Shown: positions 31,252 to 44,141 of the stretch, piece by piece
Layout: the number at the start of each line of letters is the position of its first letter
How positions within the stretch are numbered: position 1 is the stretch's first letter
NCBI RefSeq assembly: GCF_047511655.1
Contig: NC_133387.1
Span: 19,648,353 to 19,712,352 of the forward strand
From: Castor canadensis
Taxonomy: Eukaryota; Chordata; Mammalia; Rodentia; Castoridae
Length of the DNA stretch: 64,000 bases
Direction: 5' to 3'
Notes under the pieces: generated by a model
Databases searched by the model: none
Seen by the model: only the letters and a program-made list of their open reading frames with translations
What the model was told of the DNA's origin: nothing
Position numbers and translations under genes: made by a program

Positions 31252-31529
31252 GCAGGAATTCGTGTGAGGATGGGCTGCGTGGTTTTATAGCGTCCTCAGA
31301 AGTCCTGAAGGACAGATAGTCCTACTCTAAGAAGCCGCAGATACCCCTGCCATTCTTGCTGCCTCGGTCTCCTTGACACAGGAGCCCCACCCACTCAGTG
31401 GATGGTTCCATCTGCTGGAGTTGGAGAACAGCATTAGCTGTGAAGATGTGCCAGCACGTGGTTCTCTGGCATCTTCTCTGAGCATAGCTGGAACTGAACC
31501 CTTGCTATCATGTAAGCCTTTAGACAGGA

Positions 31530-33065
<1,536 letters not shown>

Positions 33066-33069
33066 TGAT

Positions 33070-33286
33070 GATCTGGGTGTAGTGCCTTGTACCTGTAACC
33101 CCAGCTATGTAGGAGTTGTAAGTAGGAAGATCACAGTCCAGGTCTGCTGGGGCAAAACCAGGAGACCCTGAAAAATAACTAAAGCAAAAAAGGGCTGGAG
33201 GTATGGCTCAAGTGGTAGGGTGCCTGCCCAGCAAGCTCAAGGCCCTTAGTTCAAACTCTAGTACTGCCCAAAACAAAACAAAACCC
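33070..33286 (+). repeat. Dimeric SINE: Alu-like plus ID-like
   Basis: CTGGGTGTAGTGCCTTGTACCTGTAACCCCAGC opens an Alu-like module. It is joined by CAAAAAAGGGCTGGAGG to an ID-like module (GTATGGCTCAAGTGGTAGGGTG, then TAGTTCAAACTC) and an AAAC-rich tail. Positions 33287-34330 are otherwise unassigned. Confidence 0.8.
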
Positions 33287-34334
33287 AAATAACTCATTTC
33301 ATTACACTCTATTTAAAAAAATCTCTTTACTACTTTCTTACCCAGGTTACTTTTCAAATCAGCCTCTAAAACGGAGTTCTACACTGCCTTTATCTATGTA
33401 CACTACCCAGTATGGAATGAAATAGCCATTTACATTAGGAATGACGAGTTGCCAGGAGGCTTGTGAGGCCCAGATTCCAAGGAGTGTCCTGTGGGCTCTG
33501 TCCAGAAATGCTAGTGGGGTCCAGCAGTGAAGTAAGTGGTGGCCCTGGAGAAGGAACCAGAGACCCTGTTGGTCAACTTCTCAGGACACCTCTATAGGGG
33601 AGCAGTCCCCACCCCATCCCCCTTTTCCCACAGCTGAATGGAGGCTCTATCTGTTCCACACACCACATTTGTTCTGCAAGAACAAAAAGGGACCAGGTGG
33701 GAAAAAGAACATGGGCTAGGCCAGGGATTTGTCAGCCATCTTTTGCCAGACACCTGGTGGTGAGCAGGTGCCCATTAGAAGAGTGAGGCCTGACTCTGTG
33801 CTGCCTCCACCTGGCACCTGGCAGTACTGAGCAGCCCACCCTGGTCCCACCATGACTTCTCCAGAGGAGCTCAGAGGGGACTCTTGGAAATGCAGGGACC
33901 ATATTGGCCAAAGCCTTGGCAGCTGACCCTGCATGGCACTTATCACTCAATGGCCCAGAGGCCTGAGAGGCCGAAGACCTTCTGTGTGAATGTAGTTGGA
34001 GATGCTTGGAGCAATAATGTTTGCCACAGACTGAAAATGGTGGCTTCAGTCTGTATGCTACTAGCCCGGCACGATGAAAAGCTTTACTCAGTCTAGCCCA
34101 TGGTGCAGAAAAACTGCCAGAGTATTTTGAATGCTTTTGTATGGTGAACACATTTTATAAAAGTCTACATGTATCTTTAGTGGGTTCAGGTATTTCAGGA
34201 TGAGAGATGGATTTGTAGGATGGGAACCCTGATCCATACACAACTTGTCAGAAATAAGGACTGACCTGTCTGCATTGTCCAGGAACCGCAAGGATCAGAG
34301 ACAGGGCTGCTTTGCTTAAATAACCCCTCTGCTA

Positions 34335-34348
34335 TGCACACACATATG

Positions 34349-34377
<29 letters not shown>
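34335..34377. repeat. (CA)n microsatellite
   Basis: GCACACACATATG followed by about 15 CA repeats. Confidence 0.95.
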
Positions 34378-34379
<2 letters not shown>

Positions 34380-34445
34380 TAAAAAATGTTTCCTCTTATT
34401 TCTTCAGTTTGAATCCTATACACTTGGGTTAAAAATATTAAACAT

Positions 34446-34775
34446 TTTTCTTTTGTTTTGGTGGTATGATGCTTTGAACTCAGTGCCTCAAGCTTGCTGG
34501 GCAGGCGCGCTCCTTTCCTTTTTGCTCTGGTGATTTTTTTGAGATAAGGTCCTGCTTTATGTTTGGGCCTTCCTGGTCTTTGAGTGTTCTGGTTTTACTT
34601 CCTGCAGTGGCTGGGATGACAGGTGGTATATCACCACACCAAGCCTTTTCTATTGATACAGGGTCTCATGAACATTTTTATCTGGGCTGGCTTTGAATGG
34701 TCATTCTCCTGATCTCAGCCTCCCCAGTAGCTAGGTGAGTAGCTAGGATTGTAGGCATGAGCTCCAGCACCCAGC
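34446..34775 (-). repeat. Composite SINE: ID-like plus two Alu-like modules
   Basis: Antisense ID module (GGTGGTATGATGCTTTGAACTCAGTGCC), then two antisense Alu-like modules. The second contains a short local duplication, GTAGCTAGGTGAGTAGCTAGG, at 34728-34748. Ends GAGCTCCAGCACCCAGC. Confidence 0.72.
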
Positions 34776-34922
34776 TGAACACTTTTCACTTGAGGACAAC
34801 TCTGTTAAAAAATTAATGTAGCTACTCAGAGGAGAGATTGCATCAGTCACACCACTGCAGCTCCTGCCAGACTCAGCCTTTGTTTTTGACCTCATTTTCT
34901 GTCAACTGACCTTTTGGAAGTT

Positions 34923-35042
34923 TCTTGTTTTGTTTTGTTTTTTGTGAGACTGGGTCATATTACATAGCCAGGCTGGTCTTGATCCTCCTGCCTCTTCTGC
35001 CTGAGTGCTGGAATTATGGGCAAGAACCACCACACCTGGCAT
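34923..35042 (-). repeat. Alu/B1-like SINE, reverse orientation
   Basis: TTTTGTTTTGTTTTTTGTGAGACTGGGTCATATTACATAGCCAGGCTGGTC in order, ending CCACCACACCTGGC. Confidence 0.8.
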
Positions 35043-35219
35043 TTTGGAGGTTTTCAATGGAGAATCAAGCAAAATAAAACTGGAGCCAAGAATTGCAGGT
35101 CCAGGCATGGAGAAGCTAGTGGTCCCTGGTCTCCCTTCTCCCCTCTCCTCTTCATATGCACACAGAGTTTTGTCCTAGCTCCTGTGCCCAATGCTTGAGG
35201 CTCTCTGCCATCTGGTGTG

Positions 35220-35700
35220 ACTTAGATCTTGAATTTGCAATCCTCTACTGGGCCCAACTCCCTTTTGTCCTCTACTCTTGCTTTGTGTAGTCCAGCATCT
35301 GCTTAGGTTGTACCCATTCCCATCAGCCCACACTCAGCCACTCCCCAACTCCTGAAGTCACACTGATCTGCACTTCCTGCCTCTCTAAATCCTCCCTGCC
35401 CTTTGTGAGTTCCTGGACTACTTCAGCTTCTCTTGGGTTCAGCCAGAAGCTGGCATATACGCTCCCCTAGAAGTAATCTCTCTGAGGAACAATCTTTGTC
35501 TATTTTGCTGTCCATTTTATTCCAAGAGTGATGGATGTTACAGAGTAGGCACTTTGTTTTGAATGAATGAATGAAAATGCCACGTGGTATCCTTGAGTTA
35601 CTTTACGCACATGTGTTATGAACACACCTTAACACCGCAGAGCTTCTTGAGTGAGGGACTAGTCTTATGTCTCCTATATTCCCAGCACCGTGTTTGGAAG
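35220..35700 (+). repeat. L2 3' fossil
   Basis: C/T-rich words such as CCTCCCTGCCCTTTGTGAG are followed by TACAGAGTAGGCACTTTGTTTTGAATGAATGAATG at 35540-35573, the usual L2 3' end with its GAATGAATG repeat. A second fragment with TCCCAGCACCGTGTTTGG is at 35680. Confidence 0.5.
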
Positions 35701-35989
35701 TCCGTATGGCTTCCTATTGGAAGTATGGACATATTTTAGGTCAGTCATAGAGAATCTGTGACTAGTCCTTGTTTCTTTTCCTAAAGGCTTCCCAGTGACA
35801 GTATATGCTATTTGGTTGGAAACCCTGACTCCTGTTACACTCTTCTCAAATCCCAAAAGCCCTGCTCTGTTTTTGTTTTGTTTTAAACACCCATGTTCAT
35901 TATATTCTCTCCATAATGAAATTTTTAATTCCCTTAAATAACAAGCTTGTGCTTTCTTCACAGGGAAACTGCTGAGTCACTGTGGCCAT

Positions 35990-36410
35990 TTTTTAGATGA
36001 ACCTTTTCCTATTTATAAAAGATACATGCCAATTACAGAAAACTAGAAAAGTATATGGACGTGTAGAGAAAGATTAGAATTCATCTATAACTCTGGTGGT
36101 AGAAATAACCACTCCTAGCACCTCTCCTTCTGTAATGTTGCTTTACATACGTAGGATCAAGTAAATCCTTGTCTGTATTCCCACTAATGAGCATCGTTCG
36201 TCACATAGCCTGATTCCCTATGTCATTAGAAATTGTTTCCTAAATGTTATCTTTAAGGGCTTCATACAGCTGTACCATACTTCATGGTTTTTATACATTA
36301 CGCTTTATAAGATTATCTCATAATATAGATAATGCTATAGTGATTATGTTTGCAAATCAGTCTGTCCTTCTACCAATAGCCTAAGAGAATGCTTCTCTCT
36401 CTCTCTCTCT
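35990..36410. repeat. AT-rich old repeat remnant and (CT)n run
   Basis: AT-rich text that I read as an old LINE fragment, with low certainty, followed by a CT microsatellite at 36392-36412. Confidence 0.3.
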
Positions 36411-36411
36411 C

Positions 36412-36540
36412 TTTTTTACTTCATAGGTTTTGTTTAGAGACAGGGTCTCGTTTGGCTTTGAATTCCTGGGCTCAGTGGCCCTCCTGCTCCTCAGCCCCCT
36501 GAGTAGCTGGGACCATAGGCGCGGGCACATACCAACTTGC
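36412..36540 (-). repeat. Alu/B1-like SINE, reverse orientation
   Basis: TTTTTTACTTCATAGG then GAGACAGGGTCTCG and CTGAGTAGCTGGGACCATAGGCG in order. Confidence 0.75.
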
Positions 36541-36583
36541 TGAAGAGCGTTTTTCTCATCTTACCCTCGCTGATATTCTTGGT

Positions 36584-37618
36584 TTTTTAAAAATGGTACT
36601 AGGCAACCACGCTGGAAAAAAATTTGGTGGCTACTTAAAAAGCTAGACGTTGGTATCACTCTTGGGGATATACCCAAAAGACTGTGACACAGGTTACTCC
36701 AGAGGCACCTGCACATCTATGTTTATTGCATCACTATTCACAATAGCCAAGTTATGGAAACAGCCAAGATGCCCCACTACTGATGAATGGATCAAGAAAA
36801 TGTGGTATCTATACACAATGGAATTTTATGCAGCCATGAAGAATAATGAAATGTTATCATTTGCTGGTAAATGGATGGAATTGGAGAACATCATTCTGAG
36901 TGAGATTAGCCTGGCCCAAAAGACCAAAAATCGTATGTTCTCCCTCATATGTGGACATTAGATCAAGGGCAAACACAACAAGGGACTTTTAGCACATGAT
37001 AAAAGCGAGAGCACACAAGGGAGGGGTGAGGATAGGTAAGACACCTGAAAAATTAGCTAGCATTTGTTGCCCTCAACTCAGAGAAACTAAAGCAGATACC
37101 TTAAAAGCAACTGAGGCCAATAGGAGAAGGGGACCAGGAACTAGAGAAAAGGTTAGATCAAGAAGAATTAACTTAGAAGGTAACACACATGCATAGGAAA
37201 TCAATGCGAGTCACCTCCCTGTATAGCTATCCTTATCTCAACTAGCAAAAACCCTTGGTCCTTCCTATTATTGCTTATAATCTCTCTTCAACAAAATTAG
37301 AGATAAGGGCAAAATAGTTTCTGCTGGGTATCGAGGGGGGTGGGGGGAAGGGGTAGGGGGTAAAGGGGTGGTGGGGGAAGGGGGGAGAAATGACCCAAAC
37401 ATTGTATCACATATGAATAAAAAAATAAAAATAAAAATGGTACTAGGGATTTAACTCAGGGCTCACACTTGCTAGGCAAGCACCTACCACTTAAGCCATG
37501 CCACCAGTGCTTTAGAATTGTTTTCTTTTTAGATAAGAGTCTCACACTAACTTTGCCAGCGCTGGCCTTGGACCACAATCCTCCTACCTCCACCTTCCCG
37601 AGTAGCTGGGATTACAGG
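36584..37618 (-). repeat. ID/Alu-like composite SINE split by an L1
   Basis: The left part (36584-36603) is the T/A start plus TGGTACTAGG. The right part resumes at 37432 with the same 16 bases and runs through GGGATTTAACTCAGGGCTCAC, AAGCCATGCCACCAGTGC and an antisense Alu-like module ending AGTAGCTGGGATTACAGG near 37618. Confidence 0.82.
36604..37431 (+). mobile_element. 5'-truncated L1 3' end, sense orientation
   Basis: It contains the last part of ORF2 in frame ([53 protein letters not shown] then TAG at 36959-36961). A 3' UTR follows with a dense G tract at 37334-37388 and an AATAAAAAAATAAAA tail. Perfect 16-base target duplications (36588-36603 and 37432-37447) bound it. It is clearly of the same L1 family as the copy at 7360-9883. 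Confidence 0.95.
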
Positions 37619-39239
37619 ATATTCTTGAATCTTTTAATCTTAGATAGTAACAAATGATCTTTATGGTTTTCTTTCAGAGTTGGTAAAGTTTAACATTTTC
37701 AAGTGTTTAATGAATTTGTCCATCCTTATGAGCCTCTCGTAGGTAAAGTCTGTTAGCCTTTGGCCATCATAATGACATTTACTGTGACATAATCCTTTTG
37801 CTGCACTAGATTCAGACATAATCTTAGACTTCTGGCCAGTGTGTGGGTTTGACACTGTCACTTGAGAACTACCAAGTGAACTTGAGCTTAACACAGAGGC
37901 AATTTCTGCTCAAAGAGGAGGCAAATTCCCAGTTAGGAAAATATTCCCCGAAGATTAATTTGTTCATCTGCTTACTTGCTTGTTTGTTTAAGCATCTCTA
38001 AAATTATCAGCCTAATAAAGGAGAATGGGGTGATGGCTGAAGAGACACAAACATTGAATCATTTCATTCTAAATTATGTTCTTGTTAGGTTCATATTAAA
38101 AGACTGCAACTTTCATGAAGGTGTGGCTGAGGGACAATTAAAGTCCTGGCAGATGGTTGCATTAAAAATCCTTCTGTCAGCACACAGAATGCTGAGGCAG
38201 GAGATCACAAGTTCTAGGATAGCCTAGGGTATTTATAGAGACCTTGTCTCAATAAACAGAAACCAAACCAAAACAACAACAACAACAACAAATCCCTCTG
38301 GATGTCTGTGGGACTTGGTAACAGGGCCTCTCCTGCTGTGAGCACCTGGATACCTGACAGAGAAATGGGGTAAACCAGAGAACTTCTTCACAGCATGGGT
38401 GCGCATTCCTGGCCCTAAGAGGAACCACTCCCTGCCTATACAGAACACTTGGGAAGAGCTGAATGAGCATGGAGACCATTTCTTGCTTTTGACTCTTATT
38501 ACTTAACATGGCTGAAGCACTACTTTCTCACTTGAGTTGAAGAATCAAAATGAAATTACAAGTGGCCCATAGTACTTGGTGTTCCTGTCCATAGAGAAGG
38601 TTTGTCATCCTAATCTCCATTTCCAGGAATACTTGCTACTTTCTTCCTTATATGTTGAAATATCTACTAGCTTAAACATTATATAACCCTATTGATCATG
38701 TCCTTACTTATAACTTATCACTGCCCCAATCATGATTTTAGCTAGTCCATTCTAGCTAAATGGATCCCCATAAGACTCCCTTCTCTACTCTGTCTTATAC
38801 AAAAAAACCAAAATTCCTCATTCTGTTTTTTTTTTTTCTTCAATTCACTCCCTACCTGAATGTCTGAGGCATTCAGTAACCAGACTTTATATTGCTGGGT
38901 TTATTTAGTTTCTTGCTATTTGTCTGAGCTTACAACCTGTACACCTCTCTTCCTAATATTGTCCCTATGACTTTCCCTTCTCCCTCTAGGCAACCTCACG
39001 GAGCACCACTGCACTGATTTCATATCAGCTCATCCACCATCAGTGGAAATTCCATTCCGTTCGTTATGTGTTTCATAAATCCTTGTACCTGTGGAGACGA
39101 ATGGAGTACAGGAGGACACAGACTAGAGTCTGGAACATCTGAATTCCTCCACTAGTGAATACTGTCATAAGCCCTGTCTGGTAGTCATTCATGTCTGTAG
39201 CAGGCTACAAAGAAGGCCTCCTTGTAGTAGGCCAGACTT
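37619..39239. other. Non-coding with a partial B1-like SINE
   Basis: A sense B1-like 3' part lies at about 38178-38290 (ATGCTGAGGCAGGAGATCACAAG, then an AAC-repeat tail). The rest of this stretch shows no gene-like or repeat-like structure I can name. Confidence 0.45.
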
Positions 39240-39335
39240 CTTTTTTTTTTTTTTCCCCCATTCTGGGGATCTAACTGGGTCTCTGTCATGCTAAGTAAGT
39301 ACTGTACTACTAAGCTACATCTCAAACACTCCCTC
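39240..39335 (-). repeat. ID-like SINE, reverse orientation
   Basis: T run, then TCTGGGGATCTAACTGGGTCTC and CTAAGCTACATCTCAAACAC: an antisense, worn ID element. Confidence 0.6.
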
Positions 39336-39479
39336 TTACTATTCTAGGTCTCTCCTCCTTAGTTTCTGCCACAGTGGTTTTTTCGATATTTTCAAAAATT
39401 CTCAGGCAGACTCAGGACTTTTGAACTTGCCATTTTCCCTCTCTGGGAGGCATTTCTCTTAGGCATGGGTCTCTTCTTC

Positions 39480-39720
39480 CTTCCCCTCTTCAGGTCTCTG
39501 TTGGAATGTCCCTTAGATGGAGAGGCCTTCCGTGGTTAGTGCTGTTAGACCAGCAGCACCCTCTTTACAACGCCCAGGCCGGCACTCCTCTTTCCTCCAC
39601 AGACTTACTACCATTGAAAATTCTAAATGTCTCTCTTACTCTCCCAGTCCCCAGAATGCAAACTTTGTGACGGCAAGGATTTGACTGCTTCATTTTTATG
39701 TATCTGTGTCTGTCTGTCTA
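39480..39720. repeat. L2 3' fossil
   Basis: TTCAGGTCTCTGTTGGAATGTCCC and CCCAGAATGCAAACTTTGTGACGGCAAGGATTTGACTG follow the order of the L2 3' region. Positions 39720-40230 are unassigned. Confidence 0.45.
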
Positions 39721-40232
39721 ACTCAAATCTATCTTTTACTGTTCTACTCATCCTGAAGGACAGAAGTGACTGTCTGAATGTCAGCAATGGCACTAGTAGC
39801 TTCTTGTTAGCTGTTCTGGTCTTTTGTTTTTGTTTTGTTTTATTCTTCCCAACTCCTGAATGTAAAGTTTCCTACAAGATCATCCTTTGCCTCAGATACA
39901 TCATCCAAGTGTATGGTTTCAAGAGTTGAGAAGATGGACACTAGACGTAGTCATAGTTGAAGTGCCTGATATCACCCCAGGCAATGGTTTCCATGGCCTC
40001 CAACTCTGCCATGGAACTTTTTTCATGTTTTTGCTTGAAAGAGCAGACACTTAAAAGGAAAAAACAGGCAAATGTCTAGGTTGTTATCAGTTATAAACTC
40101 CCCTCCTAGTCTTTCTTTTCATGAATAATTTAAGAAAGCCATAGGGAAGCAGATGGATGAACTTGCTTTGAGAAATATCTTCAGCAAGTGGACAGGGTCT
40201 GAGGAAAAACGTAGTTTGCTGAGGGCTCACTA

Positions 40233-40400
40233 ATCACGAAAAACCCCAGCATAGCTTGAGCATTTACTGTGTGCCAGGCCCTGTGCTAAGCGCTTCACAG
40301 GTATTATCAAATGAATTTCTCACAAGTACCCTGTGAGGTAGACATTATTTTCACCTCCATTTTCCTGAGAAGAAAACAGACTTTGTGAGTGTGGCCTCTG
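40233..40400 (-). repeat. MIR fossil SINE, reverse orientation
   Basis: GAGCATTTACTGTGTGCCAGGCCCTGTGCTAAGCGC then CCCTGTGAGGTAGACATTATT: the MIR 3' part read backwards. Confidence 0.75.
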
Positions 40401-40589
40401 CTCCCACAGACAGCGGACGGCAGAGCCATTCTTAATCCCTGCCCAATCTTAAGCAGGAGAACCTACTTCTACCTTAGCATCAGCCTGTTGAGGGTCTGGC
40501 CCTTTACTGGCATTGTTGCATTTTCATCTTTACAACAACTACAGGTGGATGCTCTGCTCCTTGATCTCACTTGGTACAGTAGGACAGTG

Positions 40590-40960
40590 TAGAACAATGG
40601 TTGTGAGCAGGGGCTTTGAAGCTTTGTCTTGTCTACAGCCATACCACCCTGAATGTGCCTGATCTCATCTGAAGCTTTGTCTTCTGGGTTCATATCTCAG
40701 GTCTTCCATTTACCATCTATGTGACCTTAGTTACTTTATATACCTGTGTCTAGTTTTTTCACCTGTAAAAATGGGTGTGATCACAAAACCTATTTTGTAG
40801 ATATTATTGGAAATTAAATGGATGGCTCATGTATAGAACTTAGAGAATTACCCAGCGAGTATTGCTTATGTTGCTCTCATTATAAAGAAAAACTGAGGCT
40901 CAGAGATGTGAAACCTGAGGCCACACAGCCTCAGTGGAATTCTAGGGTGACACACAGTGA
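40590..40960 (+). repeat. MIR fossil SINE interrupted by a 5S rRNA fragment
   Basis: GTGAGCAGGGGCTTTGAAG, CTGGGTTCATATCTCAGG, ATGTGACCTTAGTTAC, TTTTTTCACCTGTAAAAATGGG and AAACTGAGGCTCAGAGA are in MIR-like order. The host is split at 40631-40670. Confidence 0.65.
40631..40670 (+). pseudogene. Tailless retrocopy of the 5' end of 5S rRNA
   Basis: The 40 bases align from the very first base with nucleotides 1-40 of mammalian 5S rRNA (GTCTACRGCCATACCACCCT in the first half). There are five differences, each a C-to-T or G-to-A change at a CpG of the parent. Direct repeats GAAGCTTTGTCTT (40618-40630 and 40671-40683) flank it, so it was inserted with a 13-base target duplication. There is no A tail. 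Too short to function. Confidence 0.9.
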
Positions 40961-42109
40961 TCCTTGGCCAAGCTGAACTCTGGCAGGCTATCCTTGAGGT
41001 GTGTCTGTAGGTAGTGACTCTATGTCACCAGCAGTAGCATTCTGGTGGAGAAAAGTGAACTGAGGCAAGTGTGAAGTAGAGACAGATGGTCAGGTATGTA
41101 GCATGAATGGAGAGAGAACAGGGAAGAACATCTTAGCAAAATAAAGCCAGAATAGAACTTGACAGGATGCAGGGAAAGGGTGAATGTCCACTTGTCAGAG
41201 GAGGCTGTCAGCCCTGGCTAAAATCTTTTTGGTGGGAAAAAAAAATCTTTTTGGCTGAACACACCAAAGATTAGAATGTTCATGGTTTGGGTGTGGCTCT
41301 CACAAAAATAAAAAGGGAAGAAGAAAGGGAAATGTGTCGTATTTCCTTTGGCAGAAATGTGAGTCCAGGTTCTAATTTTTCAAAGTCAGGCTATGGCAGC
41401 ATTTCTTGGATGTGTTTAGTTGGTGGCAGCTCCCAGGATTTTGCAGTGTTCTCTGTGGGTAGCTATCCCTGCCACCAACCTTCTGTGGAATGCTGCCATG
41501 TTTGGGCTTACTTAATTCTTCCATGTAAATAAATACAGCCTTCCCAGGAGAAACAGGACTATATCATAAGATTGCAATAAAAAGTCAGCAGTATGAGTCT
41601 AGGCACCAACAGTTACGATAAAAGTCACTGCTGTCTAAATGGTTCCATTAATATTAGCTTGCTATTTGTTCAATTATTTTGCAGTTTATTAGATTTCACT
41701 AGCGGATAACCCAGCTGAGAATAAAGGTTACAAAAAATTTAGAGGGAGAAAAAAAAATCCTTAAAAATGAGACAATGGCTCTAAACTGGGGGAGCCATCT
41801 TTATTTGGTTTGTATTTGCCCTGGGGGATCAGACACTTGAGGCAAACCAGATACTTTCCTCATTAAGCTTGAGCTCTATTCAGGAAGACAGTGCCAAACA
41901 GATTTTTAAAAAGATAATAATAAGTTTTGAATAGTATTTGGGAAGAAAATAACAAGGTGAAGTGAGGGAGAAAAACCAGTAGGAAGAAACTGTGGTTTTA
42001 GAATAGAGGGTCAAAAAAGAGCTCTTTGCTATAGAGATCTTTGGTTTGAGACCTGAAAGAGTTTCTCATTAACTAATCTGAAGCAATAGATTAGCTAACT
42101 GAACAAAGA
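40961..42109. other. Non-coding, no recognised feature
   Basis: Unique-looking sequence with short chance open frames only. Presumed TMEM140 intron. Confidence 0.4.
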
Positions 42110-43040
42110 AAGACAAAAACTATTTTAGGCCCTCATCTCACTCCACATACCAAAATAAATTCTACATGGATTCAAAAACAAACAGGTAAGAAAAATCTAG
42201 TAAAAAAGTAAATATTTGATTTATGTATGAGAAATAGCATTCTGAACTTAAAAGTAAATGAAAAAGAAAATTTGTACAAATTTAACAATTTAAAAATATA
42301 GATTTCTGTACACCCTGAAAACAATTCAAATTTAAAAATCAATAAGCATGGAGAATATCTACAACAAATATAAAATGTGTAAAATGTTCATGTAACAGTT
42401 AAGGAAAACAAACTCCATAAAAATGGATAAGGGAATATGAAGAGATGAATCACAAAGAGATAAATGCAAAGTTGTTAACTAACATGAAAAATAATCTGTG
42501 CCTTTCCTAATGTTATCAAAGATACGCCAAGTAACATAACCTATGTGTTTTTCTATCAGAATTGTAGATAAAAATCCTTGACACAAAGAATGGTAAAACT
42601 GACTTTCTCACGCAGTGAGAAATACAAATTTGGCAATATGCCTTAGCCACCCCAAACAGTCACATCATTTTGGCCTAAAGTAACCTCACTTCTTTTTTAT
42701 TTTAATCCTAAGGCAATAATCAGAAATGCAATGATTTCTACATAAGAATGTTCATAACAGTATCATTTTGACAAAAAGTTGGAAGCAATTTGAATTCCCA
42801 TTAGAAGTAAATTATGACAAATCAAGATGATAATGCAGTATGCAGCTTTTAGGAAAGGCAAATATAAAATCATGTCATTTAGTATGCATTGGAGAAAGAG
42901 ACTAAGGAATTATTTTATTTTTTTGTTTTTTTTTTGGTGGTGGGATTATTTTAAAATAGTAATGTTAGCTGTGATATTTCTGGGTGATAGTATTACAGGC
43001 AATGGTTCTTTTCTTCTCTTTTTGCATTAAAAATGTTCCC
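42110..43040 (+). mobile_element. Ancient L1 3' region, sense orientation
   Basis: CTCATCTCACTCCACATACCAAAATAAATTC at 42131 and ATAAGAATGTTCATAACAGTATCATTTTGACAAAAAGTTGGAAGCAATTTG near 42742 follow the order of an old L1 ORF2 end and 3' UTR. No frame remains. Positions 43041-43900 are unassigned. Confidence 0.55.
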
Positions 43041-43907
43041 AAAATGATGTACTATTTTTACGAAAAAGTGAAATTTCTAAAAAAATCATAATCTTAACAA
43101 TTAGATAAAACAGGGATCAAGACAGAAAGTCAAGAAAAGGAAGTATGTTTAAAATTGAAAGAATGTCACACGAACTGAATCTCAAACCTGAGATTTTTGG
43201 GATGGGGTATAAAAAGAGATTGTAAATGTGCTTTAGTCTTTATGAAGAAAGAAGAAAACAAGGAAACATGCATTTCCCCCTCAACAATCCCTTTAAACAG
43301 TTGAAGATGTAGAATGGAAGTTGTTGATGAAACAGCTCACAATTAAAAAAAAAAAAAGAGGACCTCTTAAGATGTGTACCAAGAGAACTAAAATCTCACC
43401 ACAAATTTCTGTTGGGCACAAGAAGCAGTCTCGTCTAATAACATTTTATTCTCAGTCAAGAACACCCATCTTTCTGACAATCAGAACCTTCACTGTGTGT
43501 GTTTGAAGTCTCACGGTGCTTTCCTAACCACCTTTGAGCTGCTGCAGGTCGTGACCTGTTTTCCTTACTGCTTGGTTCTGATGAACAGAGTGTTCCAGCC
43601 ACAAACATTTGCACGGACTGTGCAAGACTTTGTTGCACACAGTTAACCCCCTGCATTTCTAACCAGTTACTGGCCTTACCTTAATCATTTCTGAGGCCAG
43701 AAATACACAGGGTGATGTTGAAGGGAATAGGAGGAAAGAGCAGGGAATAAACGGGTACATCACACCAAGGAGAAAGAGGAAGGTCACAGACACTGGGCTC
43801 TCCCCTCTGTGTGTTGCTAGAATGTGAAACACTGAAGAAGAAAGATGCCATCGTCTCAGGTGGGCATCTGGGTCCCTGTGGTGCTTGTAGGGGAGGGAGG
43901 TACTTAC

Positions 43908-44075
43908 AAAAAGAGGGTGCAGAGTCTGCAGGAACACTCATGGAAAGGTGGTGCGCGAATCAGGTTCTGTCTGTTGACTCTTTCTTCTTGCTGGCTTTCT
44001 AATGTCAGGCTCCAGAAATGAGGGCACAGGAGAGAGAAATGGCAGGCAGATGCAGGCCTGAGCTGATGTCCTAAG
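43908..44075 (-). other. TMEM140: Candidate noncoding first exon of TMEM140
   Basis: On the minus strand a good donor, CTTTTT|GTAAGTACC, falls with its exon edge at 43908. It is about 230 bases downstream of an IRF motif. TMEM140 in other mammals has a noncoding first exon many kilobases before its coding exon. Both the exon and its upper limit are inferred; the sequence has no frame to test. Confidence 0.35.
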
Positions 44076-44087
44076 TAAACAGCTTCT

Positions 44088-44107
44088 TTCTGAACTTTGG
44101 TTCAGAA
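44088..44107. promoter_or_regulatory. Perfect 8-bp inverted repeat
   Basis: TTCTGAAC and GTTCAGAA separated by TTTG, 35 bases from the IRF motif. It would be a dyad site for a dimeric factor if used. No known factor matched with confidence. Confidence 0.4.
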
Positions 44108-44141
44108 CGTTTGTGCTGACTCTGATGTCACTATCAGCTGA

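Noticed and set aside
41287-41532. 81-codon open frame
   Set aside because: No family resemblance, no splice signals that fit, and base composition like its non-coding surroundings.
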